Shown: piece by piece, positions 1-11,247 of the stretch | Numbering within the stretch: the stretch's first letter is position 1 | Layout of the letters: each line of letters opens with the position of its first letter | DNA from: Volvariella volvacea V23 | Taxonomy: Eukaryota; Basidiomycota; Agaricomycetes; Agaricales; Pluteaceae | Assembly (NCBI GenBank): GCA_000349905.1 | Contig: KB722776.1 | Coordinates: 70,000-129,843, forward strand | Length of the DNA: 59,844 bases | Reading direction: 5' to 3' | Program-made: the position numbers and the translations under genes | Notes under the pieces: generated by a model | Seen by the model: only the letters and a program-made list of their open reading frames with translations | Database searches by the model: none | What the model was told of the DNA's origin: nothing

Positions 1-64
1 TGGATTTAGATTCTTCAACACGGTGAGCTAAGCTTCCCCTATTTGAGGTGATATCAACACACCT

Positions 65-1325
65 GAATAGACTCATTACAGGAAGTAATTGCATCATCCA
101 ACCACTTCCCCAGAATGACGGATTGAGGGAACTTTGTGAGATAACCAAGTACATCAGCAAGACTCTCAATGTATAGTCCCCGCTCCTGAATGACAAATTC
201 CTTCTCTGACCATGAGCCAAGGATGACCTCTAGCTGCCGGTTAACAGCACCCTCTTCTCCAACATCATCAATACATTCCTGGTCGAGTTGAAAGCATTTG
301 AGGGCTGCATATGGAGATTTTTCGGCCGAGAAGGGTTGAGGCAATGCTTCAGGTAGAGATTCAAGTAAATGGCGCAGAGCTCCAAGCTTGCTAGTAATGT
401 TGTGCATTGCATGGGCCACTGGTGTTACACGTACAGAATGCACCAAAAGGTAAGCTAATTTTTTGTGTTGTGAGGCACTGTCAGGGCTCGTAAGAGCCCT
501 CGACATAAACGCCCAATATTCTGACGCCCACCAAGCGCCTACATCTCATCAACAAGCGCTCATCAAGCATTTACACCCACCTTGACGCCCACCAAGCATC
601 TCTATTATTTTATTTCTTTTTTCTTTCTTCTTTTTTTTCCAATACACCCTTTCATTATATCTTTGATACATAATACATATTACCCCATCTCCTCTCTTAC
701 ACATCACCCTTACCTACATACATCCGTTTACCCGTACCCTATACCCTCATCTACGATCTCCCATCTCACTTCCTCTATCTCCGTTTCCTCTTTATGGTAT
801 ACCCTTTGTTCCCTTCTACATCTGATGATTTGATCTTGTTCTAGATGAACATGTGTCGAGTCAGAAGATTGATTATGATCTCATATGACTCCGTCCATTT
901 TCACATTGACTGCGCATGACACGGGCTTACGCGTACATGCTGACCCAGCTTATGTGTCCCCTGGTCTGTGCGCCACACTCTTCGCTCAGGACTCCCACTT
1001 TGATATGTTCATTCCTACCCCCCCACTTCTCCTCACCCAGGAGATTATATCCTTTTATTTATCTTTATTTATCTTCAAGTAGTATATATACCGTACTGCT
1101 CTTGCCACCTATTCCCCAGCTTTAAAGATTCTTTGCTTGGGAATAGGTAAGGATACGAGCTAGCCTCTTCTTCACTCCCACCTTTACTTATTATTCTTCG
1201 CTTGGGAATAGAATCTGAGTATTCGCTTTTTCCTCAACAGGCATGTGGCTCATAACACGAATTTGTTATTTCACTGAGTGGCACTCGCACTTGCCAGCAA
1301 TTGGTGTAGGCTCCTATCAATCTAT
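65..1325 (-). pseudogene. Coding exon of an unrecognised gene, split by a solo LTR
   Basis: On the minus strand a frame is open from about 1325 down to 65. It is interrupted only by the LTR at 479-1239. If the LTR and one target-site copy are removed, the frame runs through the junction without a stop, joining codons for ...SCYEPHASQHKK. At the low end, CAG|GTGTGT at 65-57 is a good splice donor, so the exon probably continues into another exon beyond the window. The Met that would start a 150-aa reading frame here lies inside the LTR and is not a real start. I do not recognise the protein: it is helical, Leu- and Glu-rich, with no obvious domain. The transcript is very likely disrupted, although splicing around the LTR cannot be excluded. 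Confidence 0.5.
479..1239. mobile_element. Solo LTR, family LTR-1, copy 1
   Basis: A 761-bp element starts TGTCAGGGCTC and ends CCTCAACA, which is the TG...CA form of a retrotransposon LTR. The flanks are GGCAC (474-478) and GGCAT (1240-1244), a 5-bp target duplication with one mismatch. A second copy of the same sequence lies at 56508-58939, where the duplication is perfect. Near the left end GGGCTC and GAGCCC form a short hairpin. The phrase CTTGGGAATAG occurs twice near the right end. No internal retrotransposon region accompanies it, so it is a solo LTR left by recombination. Confidence 0.8.
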
Positions 1326-1328
1326 TCA

Positions 1329-1759
1329 TTCATATTCTCATAGTCCTACAGGGTGTAATAGAGTTGGTAATGCCATTTGTACCTAATTCACACTATTCCA
1401 CACATCCAAATCCTTCTGATGATTGCTCATCCTGCTAATCAGCGTGGATTAGCGTGGATTAGCAGTGTGGATTTCGATTTGTGAATCACGTGCTGTCTGT
1501 TTCCCGGAACACTACCGGAGGCATTGAGCTTCTGTTTGTCGCGAAGGAATTGTGGTCATCATCAAAGTGCTGCGGCGTTAAATTTTGGAGGCACGTGATT
1601 GCTAACGCCTCACACTCCCGGCCTTTGAGCATTGAAATTTCTGTCGTTCAAAGAGAGTTGTGTATTGGTTCTGGTGTTCCCAGCATTAACAGAATAGCGA
1701 ATGAACATAGCGAACTATTTTATCGCGGAGAAGAACCACAGTAATTGACATGGCTTGAG
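1329..1759. other. Intergenic, no gene seen
   Basis: No reading frame with supporting structure is visible. A short tandem repeat of about 10 bp (units like AGCGTGGATT) lies at 1440-1467. The plus-strand frame at 1481-1744 has no family resemblance and no intron signals that extend it. Confidence 0.5.
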
Positions 1760-3593
1760 CTAATACCCATAGTGGTCATCCTCTCCACCCTCCTCGTCCT
1801 CGTCTTCATCCGATTCCTCATCCGATTCCTCATCCGATTCTTCCGATTCTTCATCTTCACTCCATATTACGATACCATCCCAGTCTACCTTCTGGACACA
1901 GTCATAAAGTTCGTCGGCGTCATAAAGACGCTTGCAGTTCTTGAGAGTAATCGAAGACAATTGCTTTCCAATTGCATTTCGAAAGATAAGGTAGTGAGAG
2001 AGAGCGTTCTCGAAACAGTCATCATAAAATTCGTAGTCGATCTGTTCGGAATCGAAATTCCCATTGGTAAGTACGAGGTGGCGTAGATTGGCAAGGGAAG
2101 ACTGGGCGAATGCAGCGCATTTGGGGCAAGAGTGGAAGTTGAACGACCTTGATTGATTTTTCGCACTACCTCCCTCTATAGCCTCTATTCCTATATCTTT
2201 ATTCGACCCCAACCCTTTCGCCTTCTCGCATACAGACCTGGCGCAACGGGGAAGTGTCTCCCATATCGTGTCGGCAAGGGATTTGAACATTTTGCCATGA
2301 ATATCGAGCGTGTTTAAAGATTGGGCCCGATTCAGAATCTCCAGGAACATCTCCAAGTCCATAGCTTTCCCTCTCAATGACAGCTTCTCAAGATGATCAA
2401 GTGGTAATGCCTGCACGACTTCAAGGAGTTTTTGCCAGCTAGCTACGGGAGCATATGCGGGCTCGGGATGGCGATTAAGAAGGATTGAAAAAGCATTTTT
2501 GCACTCGTTTTGATGTACAAAAGATAAAGTTGCGATATCCTGCTCCAATGTTATTTGAAGATTCTGGATATGATGGCCTGAGTTATTTATGGGTATTTCG
2601 AGAAATAATTGCCGCGACGGCGTCGAGGAATACCTCGGGGTTGGGAAGTATCGTAGCAACGCATCCAAACAGTAATTTAGCGGAAAACGGAAAACGAATG
2701 TTGGAGATGAGATGTGCTATTGAAGTAGGATCGCAGTCAAAGATTGTGACTGCAGTGAGGTGACGAAGTTGAACAACGGTAGAGGGCAACAATTCTAAAG
2801 CCTGGACAGTGTGATCGAGGGTGCCTGACAGTGAAAGAAACTTCAAGTTTGGTAAGGTGTTCAATGCGGACAAGATGTCTTGTGGGTGGGACCGATCTGT
2901 GGGGGTGCAAATGGCCAGGTAAGTGAGATTAGTCAGGAGCGGACTCGTCCACGGTAATCTACACCCATTCAAGTCGAGGTGATGTAGGGCTTGAATGCGA
3001 TTCGAGAACATCCCGGTGGATAAATCAATACCCGTACCTTCACCCATATAATGAAGGACAAGTTTTTCGAGCTTGGGCGCTGATCCTTTGAAGTCAAGGA
3101 CCCCTGCAAAAAAAAAGAAAACCGATATGTCGATGACTTGGAGGCGTGGGCCATGCTCTCTCAAGAGCTGAAGTAATGCCTCCACAGTATGAGATGCGCC
3201 TGGAAATGTACCATAAATCTGAAGCATCGCTGCCTTGGATCGACGCAAACACTCCTTGTTCCACCTTCTTGGGGCACTGATGTCGATACGAGCCCACAAG
3301 GCAGAGTAGCCGAGCGCTATATCCCTGATATAGCGACAAACACGTGTGATTGTAAGCAGGTAATCCCTTTTCGTAGGGTGGTGCAAGTCTTGATAGAATT
3401 TGAGTATGTTGGTGACGAGTTCAGGAGGCATGCAAGAGATAGGGCTTAGACTGTTTCTTCGAAGCTTGAGTTTGTAGATTTGCTGGTCTATGGCGGATAT
3501 TTCTTTCCTTGCATCCTGGGATGGAGGGAATATCAGGTTTTCCATCTGTCGTGGCATTGCTATGTGACATTGAGAGATGCACAAGCAGTGCAC
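1760..3593 (-). pseudogene. F-box/LRR protein gene with one frameshift
   Basis: Two overlapping minus-strand frames make one F-box/LRR protein. The first (3593 to 2583) has a helical start, then an F-box core (PPELVTNILKFYQ...ITRVCRYIRDIAL) and Leu-rich repeats. The second (read from about 2668 down to 1760) continues the repeats, has a Cys-pair block (SCPKCAAF) and ends in an acidic tail of repeated EESDE units. The frame changes near 2580-2620. I found no GT-AG intron there that restores the frame, so a 1-nt indel or an assembly error is likely. The likely start is MPRQ (3557) or MENL (3545). F-box proteins usually bring substrates to SCF ubiquitin ligases, the F-box binding Skp1. The substrate is unknown. 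If the shift is a sequencing error, the gene is intact at about 590-600 aa. Confidence 0.6.
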
Positions 3594-3811
3594 ACGACCA
3601 GGTCACGCTGTATTTCGATCACGTGATGTCGCGCATCAAATGGGTCGGGTGTGGTAGATTTGGCGTCACGCCTGCGGAATAGCGGATGAAGGTGGTTTTG
3701 ATTTGGGCGTATTTAGTAGTTGTGTATTGTGCACAAGCTCATCGGAGCCACCACGATCTACAGAATGGCACATCGCATAACATCCCTGATATTCAAGAAT
3801 CTTAACATTTC

Positions 3812-5502
3812 TCACTTACTATGTATATGCGTCACAAATAGAATACGCGCTATCTCTGGAATCGCCCTACCAGGTGCCACCACAAGCCGGGGTCCCAATC
3901 CCCAACTATCGTCCGAGACAGGTCCATCACCTTCACTCCCACTCCATTTATCATCGTTATAACCATACCCCAGGCCACCACCACTATCGTCGTCATAATC
4001 TATATCATACTCGAGCTCCTCCCTCCTCTTCGTCCACTGATGGCTCAACGTAGTCACATTCAACGCTGCCGACAACTAGCTTGAACTGGACAATAAGATC
4101 TTGGGTCACACCCCCGCACTTGTTTAGCTCGAGCCTCGCCAGCGTCTTCTCCATCTCGTATCGACATGTGAAGTATCGTCTACAGCCCCATTCAGTGAAG
4201 GCGAGATTTCCCTCATGCCAACTCGAGGTGCTCCAGATTCGCCAATGCAGAGCTACCAAACGCTGCACACTGATCGCAAGCATGCTCCTCATCCTCTAAA
4301 GGCCCTTCATTGCGTGTCCTTACTCGTGGCGTGGATGCAATTTGGGAAAGTGTCCTGCACGAGCTGGAAAAGTGTTCAACAATTTGAGCGCGAATGACGA
4401 GTATTTTAACACTATTGCAGCGGTTGAGAAGTCCAGAAAGATCAGATCTCGAGAATTCAGGCATTTCTCTATCGCGGCCCATGACCTTTAGTTCCTCCAC
4501 GTCGCCAATAAGGAGTAAACACGATATATCTGTTAATTGCTTTAAGATGTTGAGAGGATAATCCGGAATCTTGTCGCATTGTAGAGCAACTGATAACGTG
4601 TCGTCGCGATTTTCAGAGCGTTGAACCTTCAAGTAGGCCCAGAAACGAGCAAGTGTTAAGCTCTTGATGCGTCAGTGATTTCGTGAAGCAGTGAAGCCTT
4701 GAAATAATCCCTGGATTTCTGTTGAGACGGAGTATTGGCACTGGTAGGAAATATTGTCGGTTGAGGATACTGCCACCTTGCCCAACGCATCGATAAGATG
4801 AAAGTGTTTCAACTCCGGTACATAACTCAACACCTAAAGCATCCCGCGGTGTTGCTCCAACCAAAGGGTAATGAATCATCAGATGTGTCAGGTTAACCGA
4901 TATAAGACTCGTCCAGGGTAAGTTGCAACTCAATAACTCAACATGCCGCAAGCTCTCCATTCGCGTCGAGAACACCCCAGATCCCAGCTCACGTATTCGA
5001 ACATCCGTCGTCGTCTCATTTGATTATAAGCTTCTCCAACCAGGGTGCAGGCCCTTCGAATGCCACTTCATCCGGACCACCCAAGTAACTCACTTCTATA
5101 CTCCTGGATCTCCATTCCTGTCCCTTTGAGTCTCAGAGACTCTTTTACTGCTTTCCTCCCTTTCTCGGGGTGGGGATACTCCCTCAGCGAACACACGATG
5201 TCAAGCACGGTTGACTTTGAACGTTGAGGGCATTTTTTGTTCCACTCTCTTGGCGCGTAAAGGTCGATTGTCGTCCAAAGTGCAGTACCATCGAGAGCGA
5301 CCGCTCTTACATGGCGGGATATATGAGTGAAACTGATCAAATTACTTCGGTTGGCAGTGGATAAGAGGACCAACTCCTTGTCGGCGCGGTATGAACTGGT
5401 GGAAGTTTCAAACGTGTCCAAGTTAAAAGCGATGATTTTGGTGATGATTTCGGGTGGGAACTGAGAAAACAAGGACGTGTAGACATTGAAGGAGGGGGAC
5501 AA
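3812..5502 (-). pseudogene. Decayed F-box/LRR paralogue
   Basis: This is a broken tandem copy of the gene at 1760-3593. Recognisable pieces occur in order on the minus strand: an F-box (FPPEIITKIIAFN...FTHISRHVRAVALDG, 5502-5068); an LRR block with NLPWTS like the neighbour's RLPWTS (4975-4613); the Cys-pair block ACDQCAAF (about 4290-4260); then a C-terminal part ending in an acidic tail (4292-3812). The pieces are in different frames, so several indels separate them. I see no set of introns that would rejoin them. It is most likely a pseudogene. Confidence 0.65.
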
Positions 5503-6378
5503 CTGAGCACGGCCCAGTGAGATGTCCGATGTCCGCTTTCCGAGTGCCCTTCAACAGCCACGCTGTAGTTTTGCTTACTATAAGTTAATTGAACTCTCAA
5601 GTATCGACTGTATAAAGGTGCAGAAAATGGCCTGCCAGACTGGGACCTAATTAAATTGAAGCGGCACTTGACGATGAGGGAAGGGAAGAAAACAGACTTT
5701 ATTTCGTATTGAAGCAATCGCGCTCGTCAGCCCCAATTTTGGCCCCAATATAGGTCGGCACTCGCGAACACGAATTGGTAGAGTCTGATGAAGAACTGCT
5801 GAATGTTGTGCATCAACTACAGCTATGGTTGCCTTCCGTTTTATTTGCGCCTCCTACATGTTGAGTCTGCCAGGTGTATCTGTCGCATGCAAGTAGTTGG
5901 GGAATGAGAGATGCAAGAAAGGACTCGACGACTCCACCATAAACGATGAGCCTTTGTTACCAAGCTATAGGCCTCAAGGATGTCTCGTCGCATGCGAGAT
6001 GACTGATTGCTGTTTTCATGAATTCTTGAGCGTGTTGTCTACATCAGGCTCATTCCGCTATGCGGATTGAGTCAAATCCAAGTCAAAACCCGACGCTGCA
6101 CTACACCCCATGGGGGAATTTGCTCGTGTTTAACCTGCGCCGCTGTCCACTGCCCCCACCGCCCTTGTCTTCCTCATTTCTAGTGACTCGGTTCCCCTTA
6201 GTACCCAGCCTTGACATCGTCGCAGTGCGTGGAGTGGAGACGGAGTCATTGTTACAAGACCCTGAGCGCGATCAGGCACGGGTTGCCCAGCATTGCCCCA
6301 TTCGTCAACGCGCTTTCAGCCACAGGCGCTACTTAACCACAACCACATCGCGTTCTCGACGCCCCATCCCTTGTCCCA
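5503..6378. other. Intergenic between divergent F-box genes
   Basis: No gene is visible. Short frames here have low-complexity Ser/Pro translations. The stretch just before 6379 is C-rich and pyrimidine-rich, which is common upstream of fungal start codons. It presumably holds the promoter of the plus-strand gene. Confidence 0.4.
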
Positions 6379-8253
6379 ATGCACTCCCAGACAACCACAC
6401 CCGCACAGTCCTTACTGGACTCTGCATTCAAAGAAATTGACGACGAGATCCAGCGCCACCAACAAGCTATCATCGATCTGCGCCGCCGTCGCAATAACCT
6501 CACACCAGTCTACCAGTTACCCCCCGAGGTGTTATCCAGAATCTTTTCGACATATGCCGCTTCGTTTCCTGGCTCGTATAAGTGGGTTCCTGTCACTCAT
6601 GTCTCGTATCATTGGAGGGAAGTGGCCATCTCGAGTCCCCGGCTTTGGTCGTCGATCTACACAAAGTACTCCAGTGAATGGCTTCAAGAAGTCCTCGTTC
6701 GGTCCAAATCCTCACCCATTCTTGTCAGCTGCAACTACAAGATGAACGTCGGCGATCTCACAGAACACATCGCCCGCATTCGTCGCCTATCGTTTCTTGA
6801 TATTAGTGGGGGAGACTTGCATGATATCGAGCAGTTCTTGTCGCATCCTGCACCGAATTTGGAGAAGCTGGTAGTTGGATGTGGATCTTCGAATTCGTAT
6901 CCTTTGAAATCCAGCGCATTCAAGTTCACTCCTGCGCTGCAGAGGCTGCAACTTATCCGCTGCCCGTTGCAATGGGACACGTTCTCATGTCCTTCTTTGA
7001 CCTCGTTGACCGTCAACAATCTAGAGGACAAGCTCTCCATGAATCAGGTGTTTGCTCTCCTTAGAAGGATTCCCAACCTTCAAACGCTTGGCCTATGCAG
7101 TGCCTTGGAAAGCCATTCAACATCAAGTGATGTCGAAGATCGTATATTCCTCCCCTCTCTCACCTTCTTACAATTGGGGGATAATCACATCAGCGCTACG
7201 TCAAATTTCTTACGCCAGGTACAACCCTCGAGGTCTGCTACCATCTCCGTGTCATGCTTCGCCAGCCGCGAATCACCAGCACCATTGCTCCAAACGTTTT
7301 CCACCTATTATTCCGACATCCTCAACCGAATTCAGTACAGCAACAGCCTCGTTATCGACTGCAACGCGTACCAGACATCCTTATCCGCGTTGGAGGGATT
7401 CGATGAGAAGCCGTGGCTGTATATCTCTGTACAGGGTTCATCAGAGGCTCATACCGCCCTGCAAGCGCAGCTGATTGGCCTCTTTCGCCATGTACCGCTA
7501 GAAGAGCTCGCCACATTACACGTTGACGGGCCCGCCCTGGACTCGGACTCGCTATCCACGCTCTCGAGCGCCCCGAAGCTTTCAGCGCTCTACCTGTCCT
7601 CCATAGTCGGTTTATCGGTAATCAAGTGGTTCAGCGAGGCCCAACCAGGTTGTGCCCACCTGAACCAGATCCCTTTGCAAGACACCACCTCCACCCCAGA
7701 CACCAACTCGGACCCTGCCCCACCGTCCCGACTTCTCCCCCACCCCGACGACCTCGCGTCCTGCGCGTCCTGCGCCACCTTCTGCCGGACGTTCTTCCCC
7801 TCCCTGACGCGCATGATGTTCACCGCGGTCGACTTTGGCACCGTCGACCTCAAGCCGTTCTTCCGCACGCTCTCGTACTGCCACCGGCTACAGTACGGGG
7901 TGAAGCAGCTGGACTGCAGGAGCTGCAGGAACAAGGACGACCTGCTCAGGGCGCTCGCTGCCGCGGGGATCGAGACGAGTTCGACACCGGATGTGAAGAG
8001 GACGGTGCTGAAGCCGATCTCGAGGGAGTATAGGCGGGAGAGGAAGGATGCCAATTCAAGGGGCGGTGCGGCGGAAGGGCCTAGTGGATCTGGGGAGGGA
8101 GAAGCTGCGACGGGCACTGGCGCTGGGACTGGGACTGAAGCTGGACCGGTGTTGTGGGACCATCCAACGGACCCCGAGGTGGTGGACATCATGCTCTCTC
8201 TGAGCGACTGGGACTTTCCTATGGACACAAATCCAAGTTCGACATCTTCATAA
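6379..8253 (+). CDS. F-box/LRR protein, intact single exon
   Basis: A 624-aa single-exon protein of the agaricomycete F-box/LRR type. Residues 15-45 form a basic helix ending LRRRRNNLTPV, a signature shared with most F-box copies in this window. The F-box follows at about 46-95 (LPPEVLSRIFSTYA...VTHVSYHWREVA). Irregular Leu-rich repeats fill about 130-480. A Cys-pair block (SCASCATFCRTFFPSL) lies at about 459-475. The C-terminal 60 residues are Gly/Ser/Thr-rich and probably disordered. The expected role is substrate recognition in an SCF ubiquitin ligase through Skp1; the substrate is unknown. It is the only intact copy of this subgroup near the left edge; its two neighbours are frameshifted or decayed. 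Confidence 0.8.
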   Translation: MHSQTTTPAQSLLDSAFKEIDDEIQRHQQAIIDLRRRRNNLTPVYQLPPEVLSRIFSTYAASFPGSYKWVPVTHVSYHWREVAISSPRLWSSIYTKYSSEWLQEVLVRSKSSPILVSCNYKMNVGDLTEHIARIRRLSFLDISGGDLHDIEQFLSHPAPNLEKLVVGCGSSNSYPLKSSAFKFTPALQRLQLIRCPLQWDTFSCPSLTSLTVNNLEDKLSMNQVFALLRRIPNLQTLGLCSALESHSTSSDVEDRIFLPSLTFLQLGDNHISATSNFLRQVQPSRSATISVSCFASRESPAPLLQTFSTYYSDILNRIQYSNSLVIDCNAYQTSLSALEGFDEKPWLYISVQGSSEAHTALQAQLIGLFRHVPLEELATLHVDGPALDSDSLSTLSSAPKLSALYLSSIVGLSVIKWFSEAQPGCAHLNQIPLQDTTSTPDTNSDPAPPSRLLPHPDDLASCASCATFCRTFFPSLTRMMFTAVDFGTVDLKPFFRTLSYCHRLQYGVKQLDCRSCRNKDDLLRALAAAGIETSSTPDVKRTVLKPISREYRRERKDANSRGGAAEGPSGSGEGEAATGTGAGTGTEAGPVLWDHPTDPEVVDIMLSLSDWDFPMDTNPSSTSS

Positions 8254-8846
8254 CCTTTTTTGTATATCTTTAGATGGTCTTTGCATCCGCATGTAATATT
8301 TTTGCTACCCTACCCAACGTCGATCGGGAATTGAACGCGAGGCCTGAGTGCTGCTGATCCCCTCGGGTTTTGCCGGTGGGATGACAAGATTTCTGCTGAG
8401 TCCTGGTTCGCTGTTGCACATGTTGATGAGGAGCACTTAGCCAATACCGTCTTACACTATGCCAACCTACCACTGCTTGGCTGCCATCTGCCTCGTCATC
8501 GATGGAGCTGAAGAGGCTGTGAAGTGGGGGTTCAGACCATGAGGGCAAGCAACCTCGAGATGCGAGTCGACCGCCGAAAGACAAAATGCGACGAGGAGCA
8601 GAGGGGACGCGTCAGTGGGAGCGAGAGCTGAGGGGTAAAAATGAGCACATGCGTAAGCTGCTGGTGACAAAGCCAAGTCGGCGGCCCTTGCGTTTTACAG
8701 CGGCAGAGGGACAATCGATGGAGGAGTTCTGTCGATTCGTGCTCGCACCTCTGCCTTGGCCACGCACATGGTGCTTGTGCGGCATCGAGTCGCCTCCTCG
8801 ACAGGGTGGATGGACAAATGTGGTACCCTGTCTCTCAAGCTTGGAG
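8254..8846. other. Intergenic; upstream region of the aldo/keto reductase
   Basis: No gene is visible. Overlapping frames on both strands at 8467-8924 lack family resemblance and codon structure. Confidence 0.4.
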
Positions 8847-8852
8847 TATAAA
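8847..8852 (+). promoter_or_regulatory. TATA box of the aldo/keto reductase gene
   Basis: TATAAA sits 76 bp upstream of the ATG at 8928, a common spacing in fungal genes. It fits transcription starting near 8875-8885, but no start site was mapped. Confidence 0.5.
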
Positions 8853-8927
8853 GGCGAGTTTGGGATTTGCGGATCGACAACCAGCTCTCCTCTCCACTGC
8901 TTGTTTTTCCTCTGCTCGCTTTGAACG

Positions 8928-10330
8928 ATGTCTATTGCTACTCGTCGTATTGGAAATGATGAGGTCAATGCCATTGGATATGGCGCCATGGGCCTCTCTG
9001 CTTTCTATTCTGCTCCACTCCCCGACGAAGAACGCTTCAAGGTACGTCTTACCCTATTTCTTCGCACACCTCAGCCTAAATTCATGACCCCTTCTTCAGG
9101 TTTTGGATGCAGCTTTCGAAGCCGGATGCAACCTCTTTGATACCGCCGATTGCTACAACGACAACGAAGAACTGATTGGAAAATGGTAGGCTTTTTAAAC
9201 ATGTGTGCAGTACGGGGACGTACTGACATGGAAAAAAAAACCAGGTTGAAGCGATCAGGAAAACGCGATCAAATATTCCTTGCGACAAAATTCGGATTCG
9301 TCTACACCAACGACGGCGTCATTTTGAACGGATCCCCAGAGTATGTGAGGGTCGCGTTTGAGAAGTCTTTGGAAAAGTTGGGAACAGACCGTATTGATTT
9401 GTATTACCTCCACGTCAGTACTTCGTTCGCCATAGCCGTAGGGAGTTGTGGTACTGACAGACATGTAGCGAGCAGATAAGAATACCCCCATTGAGGTACG
9501 TTGGGCTTGAGCAATCACACACGCTTGCGGGGCTGATGTTCTCCGTAGCACACCGTCGCTGCTATGGCGGAGCTCGTCAAGTACGTTGAAACTTTCTGCA
9601 CGTCGACCCGCGTTTCTTATATCTGAATAGGGAGGGTAAGGTTAAATACCTCGGTCTCTCTGATGTCACTTCAGCGACACTCCGACGCGCACACGCCGTT
9701 CACCCTATCGCCGCGCTTCAAGTCGAATACTCGCCCTTCGTTCTGGACATTGAGGAGGAGAAGTACGACCTCCTGAAGACGTGCAGAGAGCTCGGGGTGA
9801 AGGTTGTCGCGTATTGCCCCTTGGGCAGGGGTCTCTTGACTGGGAAATACGTGAGTAGCGGATTTTCGCATATGCAAGTGTCTAAAATGTATTTCGCGTA
9901 TTAGAAAGGGCCAGGGGATTTCCCTGAAGACGATATCAGACGCTCCATCCCCAAGTTCAGCAAGGAGAACTTCCCCAACATCCTCAAGCTCACAGACAAA
10001 CTCCAGGAAATCGGTCAACGACACAACGCGACTGCGAGCCAGGCTACTTTGGCGTGGCTCCTTGGACAGGGCGACGACATTATCCCGATTCCCGGATCTT
10101 CCAAGATTGCGGTATGTGTTCCCTTTGACCCTTTTTCTTCAACGTCGTCCTGATTAGCGGCTGTTTTGCAGAACCTTCAGGAGAACGTTGGTGGCGGCAA
10201 GATCACATTGACCGCGGAGGAACTGAAGGAGGTCAGAGAGGCCGCCGAGAATGCAGATGCGCTCAAGGGTCTGAAATATCCTGAGTATACTGGTCAATTC
10301 ATTTATCTCGACACTCCCCCTCTCCCGTGA
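8928..10330 (+). CDS. Aldo/keto reductase (eight exons)
   Basis: Exons 8928-9041, 9100-9185, 9245-9413, 9469-9495, 9549-9580, 9631-9850, 9905-10111 and 10172-10330 join to 1,014 nt, or 337 aa. All introns are GT-AG and 50-60 bp. The protein is a (beta/alpha)8 NAD(P)H-dependent aldo/keto reductase of the bacterial YakC/IolS-like group common in fungi. All four catalytic residues are visible: Asp and Tyr in [11 protein letters not shown], Lys in LATKFG, and His in IDLYYLHR. The NADP-binding end is typical ([10 protein letters not shown], then LQENVGG). It is expected to reduce aldehydes or ketones in the cytosol, but the substrate cannot be read from sequence. Two exons are very small (27 and 32 bp). 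The gene appears intact. Confidence 0.93.
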
Positions 10331-11247
10331 AGAAAGATGAATGCAAAGTGACTTGTATAAATCTATGCCTGTACGTTGAAATATAAAAGTATACGAAGTG
10401 TTCCCTCAGCAAATATGAAGTACTCTGCATAAGCCTCGATCAGAATGGGTGTACGTCTAGGATGGAGGACTAGTAAATCAAAAGTGCTTCAGGGACTTGT
10501 GCTTCGGCCAGCGTGGAAATGCTGCTGGCAGGACGAGTGTTTTATGTCATAGGCGTCCTTGTATTTTGCCTTTCAAGTTTTGAATCACCAAAGGGGACCA
10601 GCCGACGGCCATCCTGGGAGGACAGGTCGTTAATGTGCTACTTTCATGTGAAAAGCACAAATTAGACACGAGGCTGATACGACCAAGTGTTGCGTAAAGT
10701 ACCACCCGTCTCTCGGGAAAGGGTACAGCATTGGAGCAAATCTGACTCCGAAGGGGTAAAACCATAGGTAGGCAGAGTAAAAGTAATTGGGATCGACACT
10801 TGGTTTATATTGAGAGTCTAGTAACCGACGACTTGAGGCTATAGGAGCATTTCATGAGCACATATCAGCTTTCTTCGAGTTACAGTGCCATTGAGGTAGC
10901 CACCAGTCCTCGGATCACGTGGATACTGAGTCAGCCGAGCCCGGTCTGCGCGACGTCGGCGTGGACACAAACAACGCTGACCGTCCATTCCAGGGTTTCA
11001 AAGTCCTCCAGGCTGTGGCCACGTCGTTGTCCGCATTGTCGACGAAAAACAAGGACACAGGAACAATGAACCGTTGTTATTTTGATCTATTTGCTCGGGC
11101 GCTATTGTTCGGCGAACAATAACAAGAATGAAAGATTGCCAGGACGGCGCAGAGGGACAATGAATGGTTCCGGCTTGTAATCGTTCCACTCATTGCCCAT
11201 CCAACTTGCTCGTCTTCTTTCACGTCGTTCGTTTCGTCCCCCTCGCC
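10331..11247. other. Intergenic, no gene seen
   Basis: About 0.9 kb between two plus-strand genes. The short frames on both strands have no recognisable content. It should contain the aldo/keto reductase 3' end and the promoter of the next gene. Confidence 0.4.

Noticed and set aside
1481..1744. 87-codon plus-strand frame
   Set aside because: No family resemblance, no intron signals, and it lies in the flank of a broken exon.
2560..2620. A 41-nt GT-AG intron to join the two frames of the F-box gene at 1760-3593
   Set aside because: It is very short and the join leaves the wrong reading frame.
8290..8420. tRNA-like phrase (GTTCAATTCC on the minus strand) near 8325
   Set aside because: The supposed T-arm does not pair fully and I could find no A box or acceptor stem around it.
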